Shown here: positions 35,621 to 47,008 of the stretch, one piece after another | Layout of the letters: every line of letters begins with the position of its first letter | How positions within the stretch are numbered: the first letter of the stretch is position 1 | From: Phascolarctos cinereus | Taxonomy: Eukaryota; Chordata; Mammalia; Diprotodontia; Phascolarctidae | Reading direction: 5' to 3' | Length of the DNA stretch: 64,000 nt | Assembly: GCF_002099425.1 (NCBI RefSeq) | Contig: NW_018344285.1 | Location: forward strand, 310,001 to 374,000 | Made by a program: the position numbers and the translations under genes | Notes under the pieces: generated by a model | Seen by the model: only the letters and a program-made list of their open reading frames with translations | Databases searched by the model: none | Told to the model about the DNA's origin: nothing

Positions 35621-36053
35621 GTTATACAAAATAAACTAAGAAGACAAAGGAAAGTATAAAAAATTGCAGTAAGAAATCCTCCTCAACATTTAGCCTAGTG
35701 CCTTACAAATAGCACCATAAATTATAAGTTAATTTTGTTTTTTTTTCAATTCTTCTTTTAAATTAAGCATTTAGAACTTTGTATTTATCAGAGAAAATAA
35801 AATGATTTATACATCATGACTTTAAAAATTATGAAAGGGTCCTTGAGCCATCTTCTATAATATTGATGAAAGGAAGGATTTTTTTATACCAATTGATTTC
35901 GATCTTGATAATTGGTTTGCTATCCCAGGAAGATGACCTTTCATTTCACTTCTAAGTTTACTTGGAGTACCTATACTGTTTTAGAATAAGGACACACTTA
36001 CACTTTAAAACTGAGTTATTCATATTACACACCAGGAATTGTATAGCTGTGAT

Positions 36054-36054
<1 letters not shown>

Positions 36055-36120
<66 letters not shown>

Positions 36121-36126
36121 TATATT
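36055..36126. repeat. (TA)n(CA)n microsatellite
   Basis: About 22 TA units followed by nine CA units. Confidence 0.95.
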
Positions 36127-36329
36127 TTATATCAAATAGAAAATAAAGAAAAACTATTCAAAAAAGCAGCCAAAAATGATTAAGCAATAAGTCTTGGAGG
36201 TACTTGCCTTCAAATTCAGAAAAGTTTGTTCAACTTTGAAAAAAAAGTCTTCCACTGGTAGAGAACATTTAAAACCTTAGATTAGGAAGCCCCACAAATT
36301 TCCCACTTAGGATCTGACAGAAAATATAA

Positions 36330-36480
36330 AGAAAGGAAGCTTGACACAATGGAAAGAAAACAGAGGTCAGAGTGTAAATGACTTGGGTTCACGTATTACC
36401 TCTGATATATAATGGCGATGTGATCCAGAGAAGATCATTTAACTTCTCAGTGCTTTAGGCAGTTCTCCAAATCACAGTTT
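36330..36480 (+). repeat. Degenerate SINE, MAR1/MIR-like
   Basis: Head gcttgacacaatggaaagaa, box B region cttgggttcacgtattacct, core gaagatcatttaacttctca, tail gtgctttaggcagttctcca. Confidence 0.5.
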
Positions 36481-36524
36481 CAGTCCCCAACCTAACCTAC
36501 ATAAATAATTTATCTCTCAGGAAG

Positions 36525-36755
36525 AGGAAGTATAGTGTAGTCAAATCACAACCCCATTTGAATTCTGGATCTTATATTTACTAGTTGGAAAATAAGATCA
36601 CTGAGAGCAAGGGTTGTTCCAGTATTTATATTTGTATCCCTGGGGCCTGGCATATACTGGCTTATTGAATGATGAATATTTATGTAATTGTGGAAAAGAA
36701 ACTTACCTTTCTGAACCTCAGTTTCCTCATTTATTTTATAAACAAACACAAATAT
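36525..36755 (+). repeat. MIR split by an L2 3' tail
   Basis: MIR halves 36525-36591 and 36689-36755 (gtggaaaagaaacttacctt, tgaacctcagtttcctcatt) flank an L2 3' tail (36592-36688: tatccctggggcctggcata ... ttattgaatg). Confidence 0.5.
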
Positions 36756-37559
36756 GTGCATATGTATTTATATGTGTGTATTATAGACACAGACACAAGT
36801 GTAGATAGATCAAATGATGTACTTTTCTACTCCAGCAAGGGAGATTATAACACGTCCATCTCTACCTATTGTACCTGATCTCATCTGTATATATTTTCAC
36901 TACCTACCTTTCAACATTGTAGGGAAAGCATTTTCCAAGTCTTAAAATGTTATGTCAACTTGAGTTTAAACTACCAAATAAATATTTTATCTCACTCCCT
37001 TTTGATCATTACCTTGTTCTTTTAAGACAATTTCTATTATCTCAACAGGTAAACCTCCTTTAGTTATAGCTAAAAAAAAAATACTAGTGAGAGGTTGTCT
37101 TTATAACGCAGCAGGAGTCCATCAAATGGAAGAGCTGCCATGTTGTCTTTGGTAGCTCCCATAACTGGGAGATTGGTTGAAATTTTTAGGCTGCTTCACA
37201 TTTGGTTTGAAAATCATTCCTCTATGCTAAAATGGAGACAGAAGCACAGCAGTGTGATGTTGCTGACTCCTTAAGAAACCAGCTACTTACTGAGGTTGCT
37301 TTATGGCAACAAAAGGCTTGCTTAGATAAAAAGCCAGACTTTTTTAGCTCATTAGACTTGTGTTTGCTCTGAGCTTCTGGCCTAATTCTACTGTGGGATC
37401 TGACCTACAGTTAGGTGGTCAGTATAAACTAGGAAAACTCATGTTTCTCATACATTAGAGAAGGTTAATAGGTTCTTCCAGGCACTCCTAAGACTGGCTT
37501 AAAAAAATCTTAGATTTTATGAGAATTTTATCTATCAGCTAATTTGTTTCTAATTCAGG
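36756..37559. other. No repeat seen; candidate conserved non-coding block near 37090-37440
   Basis: The block is balanced in composition, free of repeats I can name, and holds no reading frame of note. Confidence 0.3.
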
Positions 37560-38017
37560 TCATACCTACAAAAAGTGGGTGTCCCCCAGGGCTCTGTTCC
37601 TGAGTCCTGTTCTTTTCTCCTTCTCTACTATTTCATTTGATGATTTCATCAGCTCTTATGGGTTCATTTATCATCCCCTTGGTGATAGTTCTTAGTTCTA
37701 TTTATCTGGTCCTAAACTCTCTTCCAACCTTCAGTCTCACATATCCAACTGCTTATTAGACATTTCAAACTGTATTCCCTGTAAATGTTTTAAACTCAAC
37801 ATGTTCAAAGCTAAATTCATTATTTAACCCCCTCCCATGTGGAAAAACAAAACAAAACAAAACTCTGCCCACTTCTGAACTTTCCTGTTACTATCAGGTG
37901 CCTTCCTTTTTCCCCTCTGATACTGCCATTGTGCAGGAACTCACCATCTCATGCCTCGACTATTAAATAGATTTTTTTTTGATTTTGCTGCCATAAATCT
38001 CTCCTCACTCATCTTTC
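37560..38017 (+). repeat. L2 LINE 3' region, part 1
   Basis: cccagggctctgttcctgag, catatccaactgcttattag, catttcaaactgtattccct, caacatgttcaaagctaaat follow L2 3' ORF/UTR order. Continues at 40956 after HAL1 copy D. Confidence 0.75.
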
Positions 38018-38032
38018 AAATTAATCTTATTA

Positions 38033-39430
38033 GAGGGGGCAGAGCCAAGATGGAGGAGAGAAAGCAGTGCTCTCCCCAAAACCCTCCAAATACTGAGAAA
38101 AATTGGTTCTAAACAAATTCTAAAGTAGGATAACCCACAAAAAGAGTGAAACAAATTTCCAGCCTAAGACAACCTGGATGGTTTATCAGAAAGGTGTGTT
38201 GGAGCAGGTCTCAGAGGACTGAATCACAGGCAGCTATGGCTGTTTCCCGACCTCTCAAGCCACAAATGCCAAAGACAAATTAGAGGGTCAGTGGGAAGGG
38301 TCTGTGACTATGGTGAGAGAGAGAAATGGGGTCTGAGTCCCAGTCCCTGAGCATGACCCCTAGGCAGTGGCTGCCTCATGAGCTTCCAGCCCACAGACTG
38401 AGGAGGAATTGAGTGGCTGATCAGAGTGGGATTTCAGGGATCTTTTTGCTAGTGCTGAGGCAGGAATCTCTTGCTTTGTCCATGCTTGGATCTGGGTCAC
38501 AGCTCTGGGTAGTGGTACTTGGGCAAGGAGGAATGGTGATGTGGTGGAGCTTGTAGTGGTGGTGAGGAGAGAATCCTCCTCAGCGTTTCAAGGCAGAAAA
38601 GAGTGATTGTAGTCACTCATGGACCAGAGCCCAGGCCAGGAAAGGAGTAAAAACCTCACTCCTTATCATACCACCTTGGAAGAACTGAAAATTTACAAGT
38701 CCCTAGAAGTATCTCTGAAAAAAGCTGTACAAAACACCCAAAGCTTGTGACACTACATTCTCCACACTGGAAGCAAACCCCTACTTTAACAAAGAGTTTA
38801 AAACTTAAGTAATTGGCTGGGATCATGACCAAGCCTCACAACAAAAGGTCAGGCCATCGAATCTTTCTTTGGTAACAAAGAAGATCAAAATATTCAACCA
38901 GAAAAAGACAACAAAGTCAAAGCTCCGACATCCAAAGCCTCTAAGAAAATATGAATCAGTCCCAGGCTATGGAAGAGCTCAAAAAGGATTTTGAGAAGCA
39001 AGTAAGAGAAGTAGAGGAAACACTGGGAAGAGAAATGAGAGTGATGCAAGAAAATCATGGAAAACAAGTCAACAGCTTGCTAAAGGTGACCCCAAAATAT
39101 ACTGAAGAAAATAAAACCTTAAAAAATAGCCTAACCCAAATGGCAAAAGAGGTCCAAAAAGCCAATGAGGAGAAGAATGTCTTAAAAAAGCAAAGTGGCC
39201 AAATGGACGAGGAAGTCCAAAAGCTCACTGAAGAAAATACTTCCTTAAAAATTAGAATGGAGCAATTGGAAACTAGTGACTTTATGAGAAATGAAGACAC
39301 TGTAAAACAAATCGAAAAGAATGAAACAATAGAAAACAACATGAAATAATTCATTTGAAAAACAAATGACATGGAAAATAGTTCCAGTAGAGAAAATGTA
39401 AAAATTATTGGACTGTCTGAAAGCCATGAT

Positions 39431-39461
<31 letters not shown>

Positions 39462-40066
39462 CTAGACATCATCTTTCAAGAAATTATCAAGGAAAAATTA
39501 CCCTGATATTTTAGAACTAGAGGGCAAAATAGAAATGGAAAGAATCTACCAATCATCTCCTGAAAAAGATCCCAAAAGTAAAACTCCTAAGAATATTGTA
39601 GTCAAATTCCAGAGTTCCCAGGTCAAGGAGAAAATATAGCAAGCAGCTGGAAAGAAACAATTCAAGTATTGTGGAAACACAATCAAGAAAACACAAGATT
39701 TAGCAGCTTCTAAGGTAAGGGACCACAGGGCCTGGAATATAATATTCTGGAGGTCAAAGGAGATAGGATTACAACCAAGAATCACCTACCCAGCAAAACT
39801 GAGTATAATCTTTCAGGGGAAAAAAATGGATATTTAGGGAAATAGAGGACTTTCATGCATTCTTGATGAAAAGACCAGAGCTGAATAGAAAATTTGACTT
39901 TCAAATACAAGACTGAAGTGAAACATGAGGAAGTAAACAAGAAAGAGAAATCATAAGACTTATTAAGGTTGGACTGTTTACATTCCCACATGGAAAGATA
40001 ATATTTGTAATTCATGAGCTCTTTGTAAGTATTAGGGTAGTTGGAGAGGAAAACATTATATGTAGG

Positions 40067-40111
<45 letters not shown>

Positions 40112-40940
40112 GGCACAGCGTGAGTTGAAGATGAAGGGGTGATATCTGGAGAATAAAATGAAGGGTGAGAGAGGATTGTACTGGGAGAAGAACAAAGGGA
40201 AAGATGGAATGGGGTAAATTATCTCACATAAAACAGACAAGAAAAGTTTTTTACATTGGAAGGGAAGTGGGGGAAGGGGAGAGGAATGAGTGAATGTTAT
40301 TCTCATAGTATTTGGCTTAATGAGGGAATAACACACACTCAGTTGGGTATGGGAATCTATCTTACTCTACAGGAAAATGGGGGGGGAGAGACAAGAGAGC
40401 AGAGGAATAATAAAGTGGAGGGCAGATTGGGGGGTAATCAAAAGCAGACACCTCTGGGGAGGGTCACGGTCAAAAGAGAGAATAGAATAAATGGGGGGTA
40501 GTATGAATGGAAGTATAGTTAGTTTTTCAAAACACTACTACTATGGAAGTGTTTTGCGTAGCTACACGTGTAACCTATATCAAGTTGCTTGCCGTTTCAG
40601 TGAGGTTGGGTGGGGAGGGAGGAAGGGAGAAAATTTGGAACCCAAAGTTTTAAAAACACATGTTCAAAAAATTGTTTGCACATGCAACAGGGAAATAAGA
40701 AAAACAGGAAACGGGGTATAGAAATCTATCCTGCCCTATAGCAAAACAAAAGGGGAAGGGGAAAAGAGAAAGGGGGCAATATAGAAGAGAGGGCAGCTTA
40801 GGGGAAGGGATTATTCAGAACGCATGCCATCTTGGGGTGGGGAGAAGGGTGAGATAGGGAGAAAATTTGTAGCTCAAAACCTTGTGCAGGTGAATGTTGA
40901 AAACTAAAAATAAATTCAAAAAACTTTTTAAAAATTTAAA
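38033..40940 (+). mobile_element. HAL1 copy D, full length with perfect 15-bp target duplication
   Basis: Flanked by AAATTAATCTTATTA at 38018-38032 and 40941-40955. It starts gagggggcagagccaagatgg, has a ~790-bp leader, ORF1 (38824 to about 39916), a linker with (GATA)12 at 40063-40111, and two homologous 3' modules whose shared anchor (gggtatrgaaatctatc) recurs at 40345 and 40714. It ends gaatgttgaaaactaaaaat plus an A-rich tail. ORF2 is wholly absent. Removing it restores an uninterrupted L2 3' end. Confidence 0.93.
38824..39916 (+). pseudogene. HAL1/L1 ORF1, copy D, broken
   Basis: The start was taken at ATG 38824 (MTKPHNKR...), the position equivalent to copy B. A one-base loss near 38950 (SKK|MNQSQ junction) puts the long piece 38951-39349 in another frame. 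That piece is an almost pure coiled coil: KKDFEKQVREVEETLGREMR, then the 21-residue units at 39140-39202 and 39203-39265, ending SDFMRNEDTVKQIEKNE. The RRM core is recognisable (SSRENVKIIGLSESHD) and the C-terminal domain runs to about 39916 (FLMKRPELNRKFDFQIQD). Non-coding as it stands. Confidence 0.8.
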
Positions 40941-40955
40941 AAATTAATCTTATTA

Positions 40956-41525
40956 AAACTCAGATCTGACCAAGTCACCAAATAAATTTCAGTAACTTCT
41001 TATCACCTCCAGGTTAAAATACAATATTCTCTGTGATTCAAAGCCCTTTACAATTGTGACACAATTCACATTTCCATTATTTTTACACATTACTCTCCCC
41101 AACACAAACTGTGATCCAGTGAAGCTGGCCACTCTGTTGTTCCTAGAAGAACACACTCAATTTCTAGGCATTTTTATTGCCTTTTCCAATTCTGTGAATA
41201 TTCTCATTCCTCTTCCTCATTACTTGGCTTCCCTATGAAAACCCATTTCTTTTTCTTTCCTCATATTTTCTTAATGTTAGGGTCTTTGTTCTAGTGATTA
41301 CCTTTCATTTGTCATACATATAATTTCACTATCATATATGATATCATATCACATCAGTCTATCTATCATATCAATATGTCTATATCTGTACTTTATATGT
41401 AGTCAGTTTTCATAGTGCCTCTTGCATTAGATTGTTGGGACTGTCTTGTCTTTCATTGTATCCCCAGTACTTACCACAATATTTGGCACATGATTTGGCA
41501 CATAATAAATGCTTAAAAATTGTCA
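40956..41525 (+). repeat. L2 LINE 3' end, part 2
   Basis: actcagatctgaccaagtca, ttcttatcacctccaggtta, attcaaagccctttacaatt, gtgatccagtgaagctggcc, then the L2 tail tatccccagtacttaccaca ... cataataaatgctt. Confidence 0.8.
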
Positions 41526-41799
41526 TGGACTGACTCAAACCAAAGTGACATTAATGTTTCACAGTCTCTTACCAGAGATATCTGTTTTTATTTTATAATT
41601 AAATGTAACTTATATTTATTGAAAGCTGATTTTTGTTCAGCATTGAACTGGGAAGATAACTGACTTTATAAACATTTGGTATGATGGCTAGGAAGCAGAT
41701 CTCTGAGTCAGGAAACAATGATCACATACCCTAACAACTCTAAATTATAAGCTTAAGAACAGTTGGCTAGATGCTTAATACTTCCTTTAAATTTCATGT
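41526..41799. other. No recognisable feature
   Basis: AT-rich, unique-looking. Confidence 0.4.
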
Positions 41800-41999
41800 A
41801 ATCATTGTTGTAGTTGTTGTTCACTTGATCAGTCATATCCAACTCGTTGTGACATTATAAGCCCCATAGGATGCCAGACCTTTCTAATTTCCATTACCTC
41901 TCAAATCTAATATCCCTTGTTTCCATGACACTTTCCACCCATCTCATACTTTCCCATCCTTTTTTTCTTTTGCCTTCCGTATTTCCCAACATTAGGGTC
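41800..41999 (-). repeat. RTE/BovB-type LINE 3' fragment
   Basis: Reversed BovB-like 3' sequence: tcagtcatatccaactcgtt, gtgacattataagccccata, ttgccttccgtatttcccaa, cattagggtctttt. It abuts the 3' end of the old L1. Confidence 0.6.
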
Positions 42000-42300
42000 T
42001 TTTTAAAATAGCATTTTTTCCCAATTACATGTAAATATAGTTTTCAAAATTCATATTTAAAAAAATTTTGATTTCCAAAATTTTTCTCCCTTCCCAATAA
42101 AACAAACAATATGGAATAGGTTATACATGTACAACCATGTTGAACATATTTCCGCATTAGTCAGAAATCAGAAAAAAAACCCAGAAAAACCATGAAAAAA
42201 AAGAGTGAAAAATAATATACTGAAATCTGTATTCAGACACCATAGTTCTTTCTCTGAATGTGGATAGCATTCTCTTTCTTTAACTTTTTTTGAAAATTCA
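42000..42300 (-). repeat. Old L1 (host of nested insertions), segment 1: 3' UTR end
   Basis: Reversed L1 tail: ttcccaattacatgtaaata, caattagtcagaaatc-type middle, catagttctttctctgaatg, tggatagcattctcttt. Continues at 44813. Confidence 0.7.
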
Positions 42301-43173
42301 ATTCTTTTATTGTTTTCTTTCTTTCTTTCTTTTTTGTTAATTTATTAATTTTGGGTTTTAAACATTTACTTCCACAAGACTTTGAGTTCCAATTTTTCTC
42401 CCCAACTCATCCCTTTCCCCACTCCAAGATGGTCTGTATTTTGAATACCCCTTCCCATAATATGCCTTTCCTTCTATCTCCCCACTTCTCTTCTCCCTTT
42501 TCCCTTCTATTTTCCTGTAGGGCAGGATAGATTTCTATACCACATTGCCTGTGTATCTTATTTCTCAGTTGCATATGAAAACATTTTTTAACAAGTGTTT
42601 TTAAAACTTTGGGTTCCACATTTTCTCCCTTCCTCTCTCCCCACCCACTTTCACTGAGAAGGCAAGAAACTTGATACAGTTTATGCGTATGTAGTCATGC
42701 AAAACACTTCCATAGTAGTCACATTGTAGAGAACTAACTATATTTCCCTTCATACTATCCTGTCCCCCATTTATTCTATTCTCTCTTTTGACCTTGTCCC
42801 TCCTCAGAATTGTTTGCTTCTGATTACTCCCTTTCCCAATCTGCCCTCCCCTCTGTCATTCCCCCCACTCTCTTAACCCCTTCCCCCCCACCCCATTTTC
42901 CTGTAGGGTAAGATAGATTTCCATTCCAATTGAGTGTGTACATTATTTCTTCCTTAAGCCACATCCAATGAGAATAAGATTCATTCATTCCCTCTCACCT
43001 TTCCCCACTTCCCCTCCACTGTAAAAGCCTTTTCGTGCCTGTTCTATGTCAGGTAATTTAGACCATTTTACCTCTCTCTTTCTCTTTTTACCAGTATAAT
43101 CCTCTCCCACCTCTTAATTTTATTCTCCAGATATCAACCCTTCATCTTCAACTCGCCCTGTGCCCTCTATCAA

Positions 43174-43229
<56 letters not shown>

Positions 43230-44812
43230 GCATATAATTTTCCCCCCTACAACTACCCTAATACTGATGAAGATCTCAGGAGTTACAAAAATCATCTTTC
43301 CATCTAGGAATGTAAACAGTTCAAATTCAATAAGTCTGTTATAATTTCTCTTTCCTGTTTACCTTTTCATGCTTCTCTTGAGTCTTGTATTTGGAAGTTG
43401 AGTTTTCTATTCAGCTCTGGTCTTTTCATCAAGCATGCTTGAAAGTCTTCTGTTTCCCTAAATGTCCAATTTTTTTTTTTGCCCTGAAAGATTATATTCG
43501 TTTTTGTTGGAAAGGTTATTCTTGGTGGTAACCCTATCTCCTTTCAGCTCCAGAATATTATATTTCAAGCCCTCAGTCCCTTAATGTAGAAGCTGCTAAA
43601 TCTTGTGTTATCCTGATTGTGTTTCCACAATACTTGAATTGTTTCTTTCTGGCTGCTTGCAATATTTTCTCTTTTTCCTGGGAACTCTGGAATTTGTCTA
43701 TAATATTCCTAGGATTTACTTTGGGGATCCCTTTCAGGAGGTGATCGGTGGATTCTTTCCATTTCTATTTTACCCTCTGTTTCCAGAATGTCAGGCCAGT
43801 TTTTCTTAATAATTTATTGAAAGATGATGTCTGGGCTCCTTTTTTGATTATGGCTTTCAGGTAGTCCAATAATTGTTAAATTCTCTGTCCTGGATTTCCA
43901 AATGAGTTATTTTTTCAATGAGATATTTCACGTTGTCTTATACTTTTTTTTCATACTTTTGGTTTTGTTTTGCTATGTCTTGATTTGTCATGAAGTCATT
44001 TGCTTCCAGTACTCCATTCTAATTTTTAAGGAAGTATTTTCTTCAATGACCTTTTGGACTTCTTTTCCCATTTGGCAAGTTCCTCTTTTTAAGCCATTCT
44101 TATCCTCAATGTCTTTTTGTACCTCTTTTGCCATTTGGGTGTTATCTTCTTCAATATTTTTTAGGTTTCTTTAGCAAGCTATTAACTTGTTTTTTCCCGA
44201 TTTTCTTGCATCCCTCTCATTTCTATTCACAGTTTTTCCTCTACTTCCCTTACTTTCTTCTCACAAACTTTTTTGAGCTCTTTCAAGGCCTGGGGACAAT
44301 TCATATTTTTCTTGGAGCAAAAGATTCCTACCTCAGCACCAGCAAAGAGATCCCTGCAATCCCCCTCTGATAAGCCACTTGATTACCCCTAAGTCTGTGG
44401 GCCAACCACTGTGAAAGTAGCCGCCACCCTGGTGCTGTGCAGGGACTGGGGCTTGGACTGAGCTTCTCTCCCACCACAGTCACAGAACTTATCTACTGAT
44501 CTAAGATATCTTTGGCATTTGTGGGTTGAGGAGTCTAGAAAACACCATGGTTGCCAGTGATTCAGTCCCCTGAGGACTGCTCCAAAATCCTTGAAGCCTG
44601 GTCTTTTCCTGCACACCCACATTGAACTGAGATCCTGTCCTAGCCTGGCTAAGTAGAGTTTTCCAATCAACCCTCCAGGTTGTCATATGCTGGAGATTTG
44701 TTTCACTCTGTCTTTTTTTGGGTTCTGCTGCTCTAGAATTTGTTTAGAGCCTTTTTTTACAGGTATTTGGAGGAGTTTCACTCTTGGTCAACCATCTTGA
44801 CCCCACCCTGTG
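42301..44812 (-). mobile_element. HAL1 copy E, internally deleted
   Basis: Minus strand. The 5' end is gtggggtcaagatggttgac (44792-44812 region). The leader joins at about 44317 straight into mid-ORF1, so roughly 0.5 kb including the ORF1 start is missing relative to copies A and C. ORF1 remnants occupy 44316 to about 43380, a (TATC)14 tract lies at 43174-43229, and the two 3' modules have anchors at 42514 and 42900. Near 42300 the 3' tail merges with T-rich and (TTTC)n sequence. gcattctc/gcactctc on the two sides may be the target duplication. Confidence 0.8.
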
Positions 44813-45536
44813 ACTGACTGCACTCTCCATGATGAGTCCTTCAGAATTATCTTGGATCATTGTATTGGTGAGAAGAGCTAAGTCTATCACAATTGGTCAT
44901 CACACAATTTTGCTGTTACTGGGTAAAATGGTCTCCTAGTTTTGCTCACTTTGATCAGCATCAGTTTAGGTATGTCTTTCCAGGTTTTTCTGAAATCCAC
45001 ATACTCATCATTTCTTATAGTACAATAGTATTCTATTACATCCATATACCATGACTTGTGTAGCCATTCCTCAACCGATGTTCATTTGTTCAATTTCCAT
45101 TTCTTTGGTACTACCAAAAAAGCTGTTATAAATATATATATTTTTTGTAAATATAGGTTCTTTTCACTTTTTTATTATCTCTTTGGGATACAGACCCAGT
45201 CATGATATTGCTGGATCAAAGAGTATGCACAGTTTAATTGCACTATGGGCATAGTTTCAAATTGCTCTCTAGAATGGTTGAGTCAGTTCACAACTCTACC
45301 AATAATGCATTAGTATCCCATCTTCTCCAACATTTATCATTTTCCCGTTTTGTCATGTTGGTCAATCTGATGGTTGTGATGTGGTACCTCAGAGTCATTT
45401 TGATTTGTATTTCTATAGTCAATAGCGATTTAGAACATTTTTTTGTATGACTATAGATAGCTTTAATTTCTTCTTCTGAAAACTGCTTGTTCATGTACTG
45501 TGACCATTTATCAATCGGGCAATAACTTATATTCTT
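44813..45536 (-). pseudogene. Old L1, segment 2: 3' UTR and ORF2 C-terminus
   Basis: Reversed 3' UTR (gatgagtccttcagaattat, cttggatcattgtattggtg). ORF2 C-terminal remnant at 45494-45288 in minus frame: MNKQFSEEEIKAIYSHTKKC ... IQIKMTLRYHITTIRLTNMT, the region before the conserved Cys-rich end. It stops at a later insertion whose target duplication begins at 45521. Confidence 0.75.
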
Positions 45537-46992
45537 TTTTTTCTTTTTTAGAAAATGTTATTAATTTATTTTCATTTATCAGTATTCATTTCCATATGCT
45601 TTGGAGTTTGAAATTTTTCTCCCCCTTCCTCCCCACCACCTTCCCCAAGATGGCCCACAATCTGACATAGGCTATACATTTACATTCCTATTAAACATAT
45701 TTTCACAATAGTGGTGTTGTAAGTAAAAATTAAAACCAATAGGAGGAACCATCAGAAAGAGGAAACAAAACTCAACAGAAGAGAAAAAAATAGCAAAATA
45801 GCAATTCAATTTTCATAGTTCTTTCTTTGGATGTGGATAGTATTTTCCATCACAAGGCCTCTGGAGATGTCTTAGATCCTTGTATTTCTGAGAAGGGTTA
45901 AGTTTATCAATATTAATCTTTGTACATCATAGCTGTTATTGTGTATAATATTCTTTTGGTTCTGCTCATTTCAGTTACCATCAGACCATACAAGTCTTTC
46001 CAGGTTTTTCTGAAGTCAGGCTGTTCATCATTTCTTATAGCACAACAGTATTCCATTACATACCACAACTTTTTCAGCCATTCCTCAATTGATGGGCATC
46101 CTCTCAATTTCCAATTCTTTGCCACCACAAAAAGAGCTGCTATGAATATTTTCGTACATGTGGGTCCTTTTCCCATTTGTATGATCTCTTTGGGATATAG
46201 CCCTAGAAGTTCTATCATTGGGTCAAAGGGTATGCACATTTTAATAGCCCCTTGGGCATAGTTCCAAATTGCTGTTCAAAATGGTTGGATCATTTCACAA
46301 CTCCACCAACAATGCATTAGTTTTCCAATTTTCCCACATCTTCTCTAAAATTTATAATTTTGCTGTTTTGTCATGTTGGCCAATCTGATAGGTGTGATGT
46401 GGTACCTCAGAGTTGTTTTGATTTGCATTTCTCTAATCAATAATGATTTAGAGCAGTTTTTCATATGACTATAGATGGTTTTAATTTCTTCATCTGAGAA
46501 CTGTCTGTTCATGTCCTTTGACCATTTATCAATTGGGGAATGGCTTGTGTTCTTATAAATTTGTCTTAATTCTCTATATATTTTAGAAATGAGGCCTTTA
46601 TCAGAGAGACTGGTTGTAAAAATTCCCAATTTTCTACCTTCCTTCTAATTTAGTTGCATTGGTTTTGTTTGCGCAAAAACTTTTCAATTTAACGTAATCA
46701 GAATTACCCATTTTGCTTTTTGTATTGTTCTCTATCTGTTATTTGGTCATGAATTCTTCTGTTTTCCACAGATCTGATAGGTAAACTATTACTTGCTCTC
46801 CCAGTTTGCCTATAGTATCAGCCTTTATATCTAAATCATGATCCCATTTTGACTTTATTTTGGTATATGGCATGAGATTTTGATCTCTGCTTAGTTTCTA
46901 CCATACTCTTTCCCTCAGCAGTTTTTTCAAAGAGTGGGTTCTTACCCAAAAAGCTGGAGTCTTTGGGTTTATCAAATGATAGATTACTATGG
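45537..46992 (-). mobile_element. 5'-truncated L1 insertion inside the old L1
   Basis: Flanked by aataacttatattctt (45521-45536) and aatgatttctagtctt (46993-47008), 12 of 16 matching. It has a 3' UTR and the ORF2 C-terminal third. Minus frames 46629-46345 (SHSPIDKWSKDMNRQFSDEE ... EMQIKTTLRYHITPIRLANM) and 46239-45913 (MCIPFDPMIELLGLYPKEII ... WLKKLWYVMEYCCAIRNDEQ) match the conserved end of mammalian L1 ORF2p. Confidence 0.85.
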
Positions 46993-47008
46993 AATGATTT
47001 CTAGTCTT

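Noticed and set aside
39782-40336. 184-codon open frame on the minus strand
   Set aside because: It is antisense to the HAL1 copy D 3' region and includes the GATA tract (Leu-Ser-Ile-Tyr repeats); no domain.
38033-40940. HAL1 copy D read as a host gene with a coiled-coil protein
   Set aside because: Target duplications, L1 5' end, A-rich 3' tail and three sibling copies identify it as a retrotransposon.
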